The notes beneath the pieces are model-generated. The model saw only the letters and a list, made by a program, of their open reading frames with translations, had not been told where the DNA came from and ran no database searches. This document shows positions 43,523-53,053 of a DNA stretch of 64,000 nucleotides, piece by piece. The stretch's first letter is position 1; every line of letters begins with the position of its first letter. The DNA is from Macrococcoides equi (GTDB lineage Bacteria > Bacillota > Bacilli > Staphylococcales > Staphylococcaceae): NCBI RefSeq assembly GCF_047425865.1, contig NZ_CP179735.1; one strand, given 5' to 3'. The position numbers were made by a program, and so were the translations under genes.

Positions 43523-44278
43523 TTATAATCCACCGAAACGTCTATGTCGGCTATGATAAATCTCGATACATTGATCAAGTGCTTTCTCATCAAAATCCGG
43601 CCACAATGTATCAATAAATACTAATTCACTGTATGAAGCCTGCCAGATTAAAAAGTTGCTCAGACGCTCTTCACCAGATGTTCGAATCATGAGTTCAGGA
43701 TCCGGTATACCTTTCGTAAATAAATAATCTGAAAAACTTTGTTCATTGATTTCACTTAATCCAATTTCATTATTCTTATATTGTTCTGCAATTAACTGAA
43801 CTGCAGAAACAATTTCTTTTCGGCCACCGTAATTCAAAGCAAATATTAAAGTAAGACCGGTATTATTCTTAGTCTTCTCAATAGCTTCAAGCACAGCTTG
43901 TCGTGTATGTTCAGGGAGTTGATCAATAAAACCAATTGTTTGTACTCTAACATTCTTTTCAATCAGTTCCGGCAAGAATGTTGATAAAAAGTCACCGGGT
44001 AATTTCATAAGATAATTGACTTCATCTGTTGGTCTTGACCAGTTTTCTGTGGAAAATGCATACAGAGTTAAATACTTCACGCCAATATCACTCGCATAAC
44101 GCGTAATCGCTTTAACAGTCTGCATGCCCTCATAATGACCTTTGATACGTGGCATTTTGCGTTGTTTCGCCCAGCGTCCGTTACCATCCATGATGATAGC
44201 AATGTGTTCAATATCACAGTTGCTCATTTTTTCTTCTGCAACTTTTGGCTTTTTATTTCTATTAAAAAAAGGAATCAT
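43523..44278 (-). CDS. uppS: undecaprenyl pyrophosphate synthase
   Basis: 251 residues from the ATG at 44278 (TGGAGG upstream). IAIIMDGNGRWAKQR near residue 27 is the pyrophosphate-binding motif with the catalytic Asp, TLYAFSTENW near 72, and DPELMIRTSGEERLSNFLIWQ near 195. It makes the C55 lipid carrier for peptidoglycan and teichoic acids; the same carrier is the substrate of the GtrB enzyme at 60381. Confidence 0.97.
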   Translation of the reverse strand: MIPFFNRNKKPKVAEEKMSNCDIEHIAIIMDGNGRWAKQRKMPRIKGHYEGMQTVKAITRYASDIGVKYLTLYAFSTENWSRPTDEVNYLMKLPGDFLSTFLPELIEKNVRVQTIGFIDQLPEHTRQAVLEAIEKTKNNTGLTLIFALNYGGRKEIVSAVQLIAEQYKNNEIGLSEINEQSFSDYLFTKGIPDPELMIRTSGEERLSNFLIWQASYSELVFIDTLWPDFDEKALDQCIEIYHSRHRRFGGL

Positions 44279-44358
44279 GTTATCCTCCAATACAAAAACT
44301 TATTTATATATTCTAACATAAAACGTAGTTAAGTAGCATGGATATACGTAAAATTGCG

Positions 44359-44393
44359 TAAAAAAAGACCGAGATAAAAACATTATCTCAGTC
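44359..44393 (-). terminator. terminator after frr
   Basis: GAC-GAGATAA and TTATCTC-GTC pair around AAACA with one C-A mismatch; the minus strand continues TTTTTTT. Confidence 0.85.
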
Positions 44394-44402
44394 ACAAGAA
44401 AA

Positions 44403-44960
44403 TTAAACTTCTAAAATACTGCTTTCTTTTTCTGCAGTTAAAGCATCAATTTTTTTGATATGATTATCCGTTTCTGTTTGCACATCATCAGTGAATGATT
44501 TTAAATCATCTTCTGTAAGTTCACCGTTTTTCTCAGCTTTTTTAAGTGCGTCGTTCGCATCACGACGAATATTACGGATCGCAACTTTTGCATTTTCAGC
44601 TTCTTTTTTCGCTTCTTTTACTAACTCTTTACGGCGTTCTTCAGTAAGAGCCGGTACAGTAATGCGAATCACATTACCATCTGAAGTTGGATTAACTCCT
44701 AAATTAGCCATATTAATCGCTTTTAAGATATCATCAATTGAAGTTTTATCATAAGGTGTTACAAGTAACATTCTTGGTTCTGGTACTGAGATACCTGCTA
44801 ATTGTTGTACAGGTGTATCCGCACCATAATAGTTCACTGTTACACGCTCTAAAAGATTAGCATTCGCATGTCCAGCACGAATTGCTGCAAAGTCACGTTG
44901 TAAACTTTCAATACTCTTTTCCATTTTTGATTGTAAGTCTTTAATAATTTCAGTTGTCAT
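44403..44960 (-). CDS. frr: ribosome recycling factor
   Basis: 185 residues, full length: SLQRDFAAIRAGHANANLLERV near 18-40 (two conserved stretches), PEPRMLLVTPYDK, GNVIRITVPALTEERRKELVK. It splits post-termination ribosomes with EF-G. It follows pyrH by 42 bases. Confidence 0.98.
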   Translation of the reverse strand: MTTEIIKDLQSKMEKSIESLQRDFAAIRAGHANANLLERVTVNYYGADTPVQQLAGISVPEPRMLLVTPYDKTSIDDILKAINMANLGVNPTSDGNVIRITVPALTEERRKELVKEAKKEAENAKVAIRNIRRDANDALKKAEKNGELTEDDLKSFTDDVQTETDNHIKKIDALTAEKESSILEV

Positions 44961-45002
44961 GATGACGCTCCTTTAATCTTTGTTTTTATTTAGTTTAACA
45001 AA

Positions 45003-45725
45003 TTATTTTGTAATCGTCGTACCAATTTCCTCGCCCATAATAGCGCGTTTAATATTTCCGTCTTCCATAATTGAGAATACAACTAATGGAATATCATTGT
45101 CCATACAGAATGAACTTGCTGTTGAATCCATAACTTGTAATCCTTCTTGTAACATTTGGATGTATGTTAATTTTTCATATTTCTTAGCATTAGGATCCAC
45201 TTTAGGGTCCGCTGAATATACACCATCAACATTGTTTTTACCCATTAAGATAACGTCTGCTTCCATTTCTGCTGCACGTAAAGCTGCTGTTGTATCAGTT
45301 GAGAAATAAGGGTTACCAATACCGGCTGCAAAGATTACCACTCTACCTTTTTCAAGGTGTCGAATTGCACGGCGTCTAATATATGGTTCAGCAACCTGTT
45401 TCATTTCGATTGATGTTAACACACGTGTATCACAATCAAGCTGTTCCAGAGAATCCTGCAGGGCTAAAGAATTCATTACAGTAGCTAACATACCCATGTA
45501 ATCAGCTGTACCGCGGTCCATACCTAAGTCACTACCTGTCTTACCGCGCCAGATATTACCACCACCAACGATGACTGCAACTTCACAATCCATCTTAGCA
45601 ACTTCAGCGACTTGCTCGGCAATACTTTTGATAACAAATGGGTTAATACCAAAACCTGTTTCTCCAGCTAATGCTTCTCCACTTAACTTTAAAACAACAC
45701 GTTTGTATTTAGATACATCTTTCAT
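45003..45725 (-). CDS. pyrH: UMP kinase
   Basis: 240 residues, amino-acid-kinase fold: KRVVLKLSGEALAG at residue 8, VIVGGGNIWRG near 52, DRGTADYMGMLATV, and GNPYFSTDTTAALRAAE near 140. It phosphorylates UMP to UDP, allosterically controlled by GTP and UTP. Conserved tsf-pyrH-frr order. Confidence 0.98.
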   Translation of the reverse strand: MKDVSKYKRVVLKLSGEALAGETGFGINPFVIKSIAEQVAEVAKMDCEVAVIVGGGNIWRGKTGSDLGMDRGTADYMGMLATVMNSLALQDSLEQLDCDTRVLTSIEMKQVAEPYIRRRAIRHLEKGRVVIFAAGIGNPYFSTDTTAALRAAEMEADVILMGKNNVDGVYSADPKVDPNAKKYEKLTYIQMLQEGLQVMDSTASSFCMDNDIPLVVFSIMEDGNIKRAIMGEEIGTTITK

Positions 45726-45892
45726 TTAATAACTCCGCCCTCTCAATTGTATTAATGCAATTCACTCTCATTTAGTAATATTCACGTTTATGCATTAACG
45801 CTTAAGTCTATTATACACAAAACTATAAGTATTATAACAGTAAATATGAATGTTTGAAAAGTATCAGAATAAACCTTACATTTATTCCTTAT

Positions 45893-45920
45893 GTAAAAAA
45901 AAGACACCGAAGTGTCTTTA
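45893..45920 (-). terminator. terminator after tsf
   Basis: Stem AAAGACAC / GTGTCTTT with a CGAA tetraloop at about 45901-45920, followed on the minus strand by TTTTTT. Confidence 0.88.
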
Positions 45921-45927
45921 TAAATTA

Positions 45928-46809
45928 TTATTTACCCATTTGACCCATTACTTCATCAGCGAAGTTATCTTGACGTTTTTCGATACCTTCTCCAACTTCA
46001 TAACGTACGAATGATTTTAATGTGCCACCTTTAGATTTTAAGAACTCAGCAACTGTTTGATCTGGATTCTTAACAAATGGTTGATCCACTGCACAAATTT
46101 CTTCTAAGTATTTACGTAAGCGACCTTCTACCATTTTTTCAACGATATTTTCTGGCTTACCTTCATTTAAAGCTTGTTGTTTTAATACGTTCTTTTCGTG
46201 CTCTAATTCTTCAGCAGAAACTTGTTCACGAGAAACGAATTTAGGATTTAATGCTGCGATGTGCATTGCAACATCTTTAGCAGCTTCAGCGTCAGTTGAG
46301 TTTTCAACTAATGCTAATACACCAATACGTCCTCCCATGTGTAAGTACTCACCAAAAGTATCAGCGTCAGTTTTAGAAACTAAAACGAAACGACGTAAAG
46401 TTAATTTTTCTCCGATAGTAGAGATAGCTTCATTCATTTTTACTTCAACAGTTTTTCCAGCTTCGATTTCAGATGCCATTAAAGTGTCTAAATCTGCAGG
46501 TTTAACAGTTAAAATGTGATCAGCGATTTCTTTAACTAAAGCTTGGAAGCCTTCATTACGTGCAACGAAGTCTGTTTCAGAGTTTAATTCTAATAATAAT
46601 GCATCGTTACCTTTAGAAGCTACATATGTTGTACCTTCAGCAGCGATACGATCAGCTTTCTTAGCTGCTTTAGCAATACCTTTTTCACGTAAGTAATCAA
46701 CAGCTGCATCGATATCTCCGTTTGTTTCAGTTAATGCTTTTTTGCAGTCCATCATACCTGCGCCAGTTCTTTCACGTAATTGTTTTACTAATTGTGCTGT
46801 AATAGCCAT
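45928..46809 (-). CDS. tsf: elongation factor Ts
   Basis: 293 residues: LRERTGAGMMDCKKAL at residue 11, ELNSETDFVARNEGFQ near 75 (the EF-Tu contact TDFV), FVSREQVSAEELEHE near 190. It is the nucleotide-exchange factor for EF-Tu. TGGAGG precedes the ATG. Confidence 0.98.
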   Translation of the reverse strand: MAITAQLVKQLRERTGAGMMDCKKALTETNGDIDAAVDYLREKGIAKAAKKADRIAAEGTTYVASKGNDALLLELNSETDFVARNEGFQALVKEIADHILTVKPADLDTLMASEIEAGKTVEVKMNEAISTIGEKLTLRRFVLVSKTDADTFGEYLHMGGRIGVLALVENSTDAEAAKDVAMHIAALNPKFVSREQVSAEELEHEKNVLKQQALNEGKPENIVEKMVEGRLRKYLEEICAVDQPFVKNPDQTVAEFLKSKGGTLKSFVRYEVGEGIEKRQDNFADEVMGQMGK

Positions 46810-46896
46810 TATATAATACCTCCAGAGAATTTGTGTTTTTACAATATAATAATACTAAACTATAACGAAAAACGCTAAAGTAAAGCGATAAACTTT

Positions 46897-46936
46897 TTAA
46901 AAAAAGTGATAAATGTTATACACTTATCACTTTTAT
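46897..46936 (-). terminator. terminator after rpsB
   Basis: AAAAGTGATAA and TTATCACTTTT pair perfectly with a loop of about 10 bases; minus strand continues TTTTTTT. It separates rpsB from tsf, with readthrough or a separate tsf promoter needed. Confidence 0.85.
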
Positions 46937-46944
46937 TTTAAAAC

Positions 46945-47721
46945 TTATGCTTCTGTAGTTTCTGTTGCTTCTGCAGCAGGCTCTTCAGCAGTTTCAGTTA
47001 AATCGATATTTTGTTCAGCTGCAACTTCTTCGTTAGAAACGCCTTGACGACCTTCTAAGATAGCGTCAGCCATTTTACCAGTTAATAATTTAACTGCACG
47101 GATAGCGTCATCATTAGCTGGAATAACATAATCGATTTCATCTGGATCACAGTTTGTATCAACGATACCAACGATAGGAATGTGTAATTTTTTTGCTTCA
47201 GCAATTGCGTTACGCTCTTTACGAGGGTCAACAACAAATAATGCTGATGGCATAGATTTCATTTCACGAATTCCGCCTAAGAATTTGATTAAACGATCAT
47301 ATTCTTTTTTAAGTTCAACAACTTCTTTTTTAGGAAGTACATCGAATGTACCGTCTTCTTCCATTTTTTCGATTTCAGAAATACGTTTAACACGTTTATT
47401 GATTGTTTTGTAGTTCGTTAAAGTTCCACCTAACCAACGTTCGTTAATGAAGAATTGACCAGAACGGATAGCTTCATCTTTAATAGCATCTTGTGCTTGT
47501 TTTTTTGTACCTACGAATAATACTGAACCGCCTTCTTCAGAAACAGATTTCATAAAGTTGTATGCTTCTTCAACTTTCTTAACTGTTTTTTGTAAGTCGA
47601 TAATGTAGATACCGTTTCTTTCTGTGAAGATATATTTCTTCATTTTTGGATTCCAGCGACGAGTTTGGTGACCGAAGTGTACACCAGCTTCTAACAATTG
47701 TTTCATTGAGATTACTGCCAT
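46945..47721 (-). CDS. rpsB: 30S ribosomal protein S2
   Basis: 258 residues: MKQLLEAGVHFGHQTRRWNPKM at the start (two conserved pieces), FVGTKKQAQ, ERWLGGTLTN, and FVVDPRKERNAI. The C-terminal Glu/Ala/Thr-rich tail is longer than in E. coli, as usual for staphylococci. AGGAGG precedes the ATG. Confidence 0.98.
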   Translation of the reverse strand: MAVISMKQLLEAGVHFGHQTRRWNPKMKKYIFTERNGIYIIDLQKTVKKVEEAYNFMKSVSEEGGSVLFVGTKKQAQDAIKDEAIRSGQFFINERWLGGTLTNYKTINKRVKRISEIEKMEEDGTFDVLPKKEVVELKKEYDRLIKFLGGIREMKSMPSALFVVDPRKERNAIAEAKKLHIPIVGIVDTNCDPDEIDYVIPANDDAIRAVKLLTGKMADAILEGRQGVSNEEVAAEQNIDLTETAEEPAAEATETTEA

Positions 47722-47842
47722 TTTAATTTCCTCCTAATTGGTTTTATTCCTCCACTACAGGCAATTTCGGAAACAACAGATGTTGCACCCTCCAAAATAT
47801 TCATCCATAGTGTGTGAATTAGCTTTTTTCAAGCCGTATACA

Positions 47843-47871
47843 AATATAGCATAAAAATAAGCGTATATCAA
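47843..47871 (-). promoter_or_regulatory. rpsB promoter overlapping the codY terminator
   Basis: On the minus strand TTGATA (47866-47871) and TATATT (47843-47848) are separated by exactly 17 bases. The -35 element lies in the descending arm of the codY terminator hairpin. The predicted rpsB leader is about 115 bases and contains three Shine-Dalgarno-like GGAGG/GGAGGG sites. Confidence 0.7.
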
Positions 47872-47901
47872 TACTTTTTTGTCAAATGTATTGATATACG
47901 C
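47853..47901 (-). terminator. terminator after codY
   Basis: GCGTATATCAATAC (47861-47874) and GTATTGATATACGC (47888-47901) form a perfect 14-bp stem; the minus strand continues TTATTTTTAT. Confidence 0.85.
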
Positions 47902-47911
47902 CATATAATGA

Positions 47912-48685
47912 TTAATGAGTATTCGCAAGCTCTTCTAAGAATTTTTCTTTCTTAATCTTAATAAAAGTACCTTTCATTCCTAGTGAACGTGATTCAATAA
48001 CACCCGCAGATTCTAATTTACGTAGTGCATTAACGATAACAGAACGTGTAATACCCACACGATCAGCGACTTTTGATGCAACAAGTAAGCCTTCATTTGC
48101 ACCTAACTCTTCAAATATATGTTCGATTGCTTCTTTTTCAGAATATGATAGTGAACTAATTGCCATATTGATTGCTGCTTTATCACGTGCAATCTTTTCA
48201 ATGTCAGCATGCTTCTCACGTAAAATTTCCATTCCTACAACTGTCGCAGCATATTCCCCTAATACCAGGTCATTATCATCATAATCTTTATCTACTCGAC
48301 CCAATACTAAAGTTCCTAAGCGTGAGCCATTACCCTTTATTGGGATGATTACAGTATTTGATTTACTAAATAAATCCTTACTTTCTCCTGGAAATACTGT
48401 TAATTCGTTATCAAGTGTGATATTACTTTTCGTTTCATCCACTTCTAAAAGTAAATCAACATATTCTTTTGGAAATTGGCGCTCTTCAAGCATTTTAATA
48501 ATACGTTCATTTTTTAATAATTCATTCACACCAAAGCCTAATAATTTACCACGACGTGATAAGATAAATACATTTGATTGCATTGTGGAGCCTAATTGAT
48601 CAGCCATTTCTTTGAAGTCTACAGCTAAGCCTTTATGTTCCTGTAATAATTGATTGATTTCACGTGTTCTTTTTAATAATGACAT
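47912..48685 (-). CDS. codY: GTP- and branched-chain-amino-acid-sensing repressor CodY
   Basis: 257 residues. N-terminal GAF domain (about 1-155; SNVFILSRRGKLLGFGVNE, FPGESKDLF) binds isoleucine, leucine and valine; C-terminal winged helix has VASKVADRVGITRSVIVNALRKLESAGVIESRSLG (about 203-238). It represses amino-acid biosynthesis and virulence-type genes in rich medium. It ends the xerC-hslV-hslU-codY operon, as in Bacillus. Confidence 0.98.
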   Translation of the reverse strand: MSLLKRTREINQLLQEHKGLAVDFKEMADQLGSTMQSNVFILSRRGKLLGFGVNELLKNERIIKMLEERQFPKEYVDLLLEVDETKSNITLDNELTVFPGESKDLFSKSNTVIIPIKGNGSRLGTLVLGRVDKDYDDNDLVLGEYAATVVGMEILREKHADIEKIARDKAAINMAISSLSYSEKEAIEHIFEELGANEGLLVASKVADRVGITRSVIVNALRKLESAGVIESRSLGMKGTFIKIKKEKFLEELANTH

Positions 48686-48702
48686 ATTGATTCTCCTTTA
48701 AT

Positions 48703-50085
48703 TTATAAGATAAATTCACTTAAATCTTTATTTTTAGCGATTGTGCCAAGTTTTGATTCAACATATTGCGGTGTAATTTCAACATGTGCATTCGGCATAT
48801 CTGGTGCTTCATATGAAAGATCTTCTAACATCTTTTCTAATATCGTATGCAATCTTCTGGCACCAATGTTATCAGTATCCTGATTGACATCATAAGCAAT
48901 TTGAGCTAATTTTTCGATGGCTTCATCCGTAAAATTAATCGTTACATGTTCAGTAGCCAATAAACTTTCATATTGTTTTAAAAGAGACGTTTTCGGTTCT
49001 TTTAATATTTTAATGAAATCTTCTACTGATAATTTTTCAAGTTCCACACGAATCGGAAAACGTCCTTGTAATTCAGGTATTAAATCACTTGGTTTAGACA
49101 CATGAAACGCACCAGCACCGATAAACAGAATGTGTTCAGTATTCACTGCACCATATTTCGTTTGTACGACACTGCCTTCAACAATCGGTAAAATATCACG
49201 TTGGACACCTTGACGTGATACATCTGCACCTTGATTACTGCCTGCAATCTTATCAATTTCATCAATAAAAACAATTCCCATTGTCTCAACTAATTGAATT
49301 GCCTCATCTTGTACAGACTCTTCGTCAATTAATTTTGTTGCTTCTTCATCAATTAATATTTCACGGGCACGAGAAACTGGTAAAGTACGTTCAACCTTTT
49401 TCTTAGGCATCATCTGGCTCAACATATCCTGCATATTATCCTGTATGCCGTTCATGCCAAACATACCTAATCCCTTCATTTCCTGCTCAACTTTAATTTT
49501 TACCGTTTCATTTTCAAGTTGACCTGCAAGTAACTTTTCACGGATATCTTTTCGCTTAAGCTTTACCCCTTCATCAGGAGCATCTTCAACTTCTTCTTCC
49601 TGCTGCATCGACTGATTGAAGAGCATCTCGAAAGGATTGTTCGTCGTTTTTTCTTTTTTCTTCATCGCAGGCACTAACAGTTTAACAAGACGTTCCGTAG
49701 CATTTTGCTCAGCCTCAGCACGCACTTCCTGCTTCATTCTATTTTTAATCAGACGAACGCCGTTTTCTGTCAAATCACGAATCATACTCTCAACATCACG
49801 CCCAACATAACCAACTTCCGTATATTTTGTCGCTTCAACTTTAACAAACGGCGCTCCAACTAATGTGGCCATTCGTCGAGCAATTTCAGTTTTACCGACA
49901 CCGGTTGGTCCAATCATCAAAATATTTTTAGGAATTATTTCTTTTTGCATAGATTCATCTAATGCCATTCGTCTATATCTGTTACGCAAACTGATGGCTA
50001 CTTTACGCTTTGCATCAGCTTGGCCTACGATATGTTCATCCAGACTTTTTACAATGGCTTTAGGTGTTAAATTATTTATATCCAC
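48703..50085 (-). CDS. hslU: ATP-dependent protease ATPase subunit HslU (ClpY)
   Basis: 460 residues from a GTG start with AGGAGGG upstream. Walker A GPTGVGKTE near residue 55, pore motif GYVGRDVESMIRD near 90, I domain (about 110-235), Walker B VFIDEIDKIAG near 275, sensor region GRFPIRVELEKLS near 340, C-terminal EFIL tail that docks into HslV. Unfolds substrates for HslV. Confidence 0.97.
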   Translation of the reverse strand: MDINNLTPKAIVKSLDEHIVGQADAKRKVAISLRNRYRRMALDESMQKEIIPKNILMIGPTGVGKTEIARRMATLVGAPFVKVEATKYTEVGYVGRDVESMIRDLTENGVRLIKNRMKQEVRAEAEQNATERLVKLLVPAMKKKEKTTNNPFEMLFNQSMQQEEEVEDAPDEGVKLKRKDIREKLLAGQLENETVKIKVEQEMKGLGMFGMNGIQDNMQDMLSQMMPKKKVERTLPVSRAREILIDEEATKLIDEESVQDEAIQLVETMGIVFIDEIDKIAGSNQGADVSRQGVQRDILPIVEGSVVQTKYGAVNTEHILFIGAGAFHVSKPSDLIPELQGRFPIRVELEKLSVEDFIKILKEPKTSLLKQYESLLATEHVTINFTDEAIEKLAQIAYDVNQDTDNIGARRLHTILEKMLEDLSYEAPDMPNAHVEITPQYVESKLGTIAKNKDLSEFIL

Positions 50086-50099
50086 TTGTAACCCTCCTG

Positions 50100-50642
50100 C
50101 TATAATTCTTCAACAATAATATTGTGGTTTGTAAATACACATATATCTGCTGCTGTTTCAAGAGAGGCTAATGCTATTTCTTTTGCATTCAGGTGACTAG
50201 CATGCTTCTTAAGCGCACGTCCCGCACTCAACGCATAATTACCACCTGATCCAATTGCAATGATATCATCATCTGGCTGGATGACTTCTCCAGTTCCACT
50301 GACAACAAGTAATTCATTTTTATTCATCACAATAAGCATCGCTTCAAGTTGTCTGAGCATTTTATCTCCACGCCATTCTTTTGCCAGTTCTACAGCAGCT
50401 CTTGATAAATTACCGTTATATTCATGTAATTTCATTTCAAATTTTTCAAATAAGGTAAAAGCATCTGCTACACTACCTGCAAATCCAGCAACAACTTCAT
50501 CGTTAAATAGACGTCTAACCTTTCTAGCAGTTTGTTTCATTATCACTTGTTGTCCTAGTGTGACCTGACCATCGCCACTCATGGCACATTGACCGTTATG
50601 TCGAACAGCAAATATTGTCGTTGCATGTAATTGATTGTTCAA
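50100..50642 (-). CDS. hslV: ATP-dependent protease peptidase subunit HslV (ClpQ)
   Basis: 180 residues from a TTG start with AAGGAG upstream. A seven-residue propeptide precedes the TTIFAVRHNG motif, so the mature protein begins with the nucleophilic Thr. GDGQVTLGQ and GFAGSVADAFTLFE are the conserved strands. It forms the proteolytic dodecamer with HslU. Confidence 0.97.
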   Translation of the reverse strand: MNNQLHATTIFAVRHNGQCAMSGDGQVTLGQQVIMKQTARKVRRLFNDEVVAGFAGSVADAFTLFEKFEMKLHEYNGNLSRAAVELAKEWRGDKMLRQLEAMLIVMNKNELLVVSGTGEVIQPDDDIIAIGSGGNYALSAGRALKKHASHLNAKEIALASLETAADICVFTNHNIIVEEL

Positions 50643-50654
50643 AATACCAACTCC

Positions 50655-51527
50655 TTAGGCTCTTGGATGTGCATTAAGATATGATTTTCTTAAGTGTTCA
50701 TTGGTGACATGTGTGTATTTGCCTGTTGTAGACAAATTCACATGCCCGAGTAAGTCTTGAACCGTCCTTAAATCAGCACCATTATTTAGCAGATGTGTCG
50801 CAAAAGTATGTCTGAGCTTATGTGGATGAATGTCACTCGTTAATGTCGCACGTTTAATAATCTGGTCTAAAACATAACGAACGCCCCGTTCAGTGAGTGG
50901 GGCATTTCTATAATTAATGAGCAGATAATTATGACTGACATTGCGACCTGCTCTAAGGTTCAGATAATGTTCTAATGCATCCTGCGCAAAGGTGCCGTAA
51001 GGTACAATTCTATATTTAATTCCTTTTCCGAGTACTTTTAAAGTCATCATCGATTGATTTATATCATCAATCTTTAACTGGGTTAATTCTGAAGCCCTGA
51101 TACCTGTAGCATATAATAACTCTAAAATAAGTAAGTCACGCTGTCCTAAAGGTTTTGAGGTATCAATCGCATCAAAAAGCTCAACCATCTCTTCTTCATA
51201 GAAAAATTTCGGCAAATATTTCTCTTGTTTCGGATGTACTAACTGATTAAATGGATTTGATTTGTCAGTATCCTGATAAAGAAATTTATAGAAAGATCTT
51301 AAAGATGAGATATGTCTAGATACAGTTGTTCTCTTTAAACCTCTATTGTATAGATAGACAAGGTAATTACGAGCATCCCGATATTCAAATATATTTATTG
51401 TCAGGTTTTCCTTTTGTAAAAACAAATAAAAATCATTTAAATCTTTTTCATAGGCAATGCGTGTATGATCTGAAAAATTACGTTCCATTTTTAAATATTT
51501 AAGAAATGCCTTAATTTCAGTATTCAT
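50655..51527 (-). CDS. xerC: tyrosine recombinase XerC
   Basis: About 290 residues from the ATG at 51527. Core-binding domain (about 1-95) and catalytic residues Arg in ATGIRASELTQL (near 150), HKLRH (near 240), GH...Tyr in LLGHVNLSTTGKYTHV (near 265-280). It resolves chromosome dimers at dif with XerD and cooperates with FtsK, also in this window. First gene of the codY operon. Confidence 0.95.
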   Translation of the reverse strand: MNTEIKAFLKYLKMERNFSDHTRIAYEKDLNDFYLFLQKENLTINIFEYRDARNYLVYLYNRGLKRTTVSRHISSLRSFYKFLYQDTDKSNPFNQLVHPKQEKYLPKFFYEEEMVELFDAIDTSKPLGQRDLLILELLYATGIRASELTQLKIDDINQSMMTLKVLGKGIKYRIVPYGTFAQDALEHYLNLRAGRNVSHNYLLINYRNAPLTERGVRYVLDQIIKRATLTSDIHPHKLRHTFATHLLNNGADLRTVQDLLGHVNLSTTGKYTHVTNEHLRKSYLNAHPRA

Positions 51528-51599
51528 CACTCATCGACTCCTATTTATCTGAATTGTAACACAATTAATTTCTAATTTACAATAATATCTACCTATGAA

Positions 51600-52901
51600 T
51601 TAAAGCGTTACTTTAAAATGTTCCAGCGTCGTAAGTGCACGGTGTGCTAATGCTTCATAACGCTCTTTTTTGTCCTTGATTCGTGTATCAAGATTAGGTA
51701 ACAATCCAAAATTTGCGTTCATCGGCTGAAAGTTTTTACTATTCGTATGTGTAATATAGTAAGCCATTGAACCTATCACTGTTTTTTCAGGAAATAGTAC
51801 AGGAGCTTGTCCACTGATATGTTTCGCCATATTTATTCCTGCAACTAATCCACTGGCTGCAGATTCAACATAACCCTCTACACCTGTCATTTGACCCGCT
51901 AGGAAAAGATCATTATTTCCTTTAAATTGATATGTTTGTTGTAAATTATTAGGCGAATTGATAAACGTATTACGATGCATTACCCCGTATCGGACAATTT
52001 CTACATTTTCAAGTCCGGGAATTAGTTTAAGAATTTCTTTTTGAGCACCCCACTTTAAATGTGTTTGAAATCCAACAATATTATAAAGCGTTCCAGCAGC
52101 ATCGTCTTGTCTTAATTGCACAACAGCATATGGACGTTTGCCCGTTTTAGGATCTTCTAATCCTACTGGCTTCATTGGACCAAATAATAAAGTTTTGCGT
52201 CCACGTTTAGCCATTTCTTCAAATGGCATACAACCTTCGAAGTAAATTTCTTTTTCGAATTCTTTTAAAGGCACAACTTCTGCTTCCAGAATTGCATCAT
52301 AAAAACGATTAAATTCATCTTCAGTCATCGGACAATTTAAATATGCCGCTTCACCTTTGTCATATCTAGATTTCAAATATACTTTATTCATATCAATAGA
52401 ATCTTTTTCGATAATCGGGGCTGCAGCATCATAAAAATATAAATGATCCTGTCCTGTAAGTCGTTGTATTTCCTTACTTAGATTCTCAGTTGTTAAAGGG
52501 CCTGTAGCGATAATTGTTGGACCTTCAGGTATAGAAGTAATCTCTTCATTGAACACTTCGATATTTGGATGGTTCTTTAAAGTGTCAGTGATATATCCAC
52601 TAAATTCATGACGGTCAACTGCTAAAGCCCCTCCTGCAGGCACAGAAGCATTATCTGCAGCATTAATAACCAGTGAATCTAATTGTCTCATTTCTTCCTT
52701 TAAAACACCTACAGCATTTGTAAGCGCATTTCCTCTTAGAGAGTTTGAACAAACTAATTCTGCAAATTTATCTGTATGGTGTGCTGGTGTTTGCTTAACT
52801 GGTCTCATTTCATATAATTTAACCTTTATATCTCGCTTAACTAATTGATAAGAAGCTTCAGATCCCGCTAATCCAGCACCAATAATGTTAACTGTTTTCA
52901 T
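51600..52901 (-). CDS. trmFO: methylenetetrahydrofolate--tRNA-(uracil-5-)-methyltransferase
   Basis: 433 residues. FAD-binding GAGLAGSEASYQL at residue 8, ELVCSNSLRGNALTNAVG near 48 with a conserved Cys, and GQMTGVEGYVESAASGLVAGINMA near 338. It makes m5U54 in tRNA with folate as the carbon donor. Standard topA-trmFO-xerC order. Confidence 0.97.
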   Translation of the reverse strand: MKTVNIIGAGLAGSEASYQLVKRDIKVKLYEMRPVKQTPAHHTDKFAELVCSNSLRGNALTNAVGVLKEEMRQLDSLVINAADNASVPAGGALAVDRHEFSGYITDTLKNHPNIEVFNEEITSIPEGPTIIATGPLTTENLSKEIQRLTGQDHLYFYDAAAPIIEKDSIDMNKVYLKSRYDKGEAAYLNCPMTEDEFNRFYDAILEAEVVPLKEFEKEIYFEGCMPFEEMAKRGRKTLLFGPMKPVGLEDPKTGKRPYAVVQLRQDDAAGTLYNIVGFQTHLKWGAQKEILKLIPGLENVEIVRYGVMHRNTFINSPNNLQQTYQFKGNNDLFLAGQMTGVEGYVESAASGLVAGINMAKHISGQAPVLFPEKTVIGSMAYYITHTNSKNFQPMNANFGLLPNLDTRIKDKKERYEALAHRALTTLEHFKVTL

Positions 52902-53010
52902 AATATTCCTCCTTCAATTCCTATCCGATTGTAATATATTTTTCATGAATAAAAAAGTAATATTCCTGATTAATTAGTAATGCAATGCATTTTGACCAAG
53001 GATACAAACA

Positions 53011-53049
53011 CAAAAAATGTACACATCTTTTGATTTGATGTGCACATTT
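53011..53049 (-). terminator. terminator after topA
   Basis: AAATGTACACATC (53016-53028) and GATGTGCACATTT (53037-53049) pair with one wobble; minus strand continues TTTTTTG. Confidence 0.88.
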
Positions 53050-53053
53050 AACT

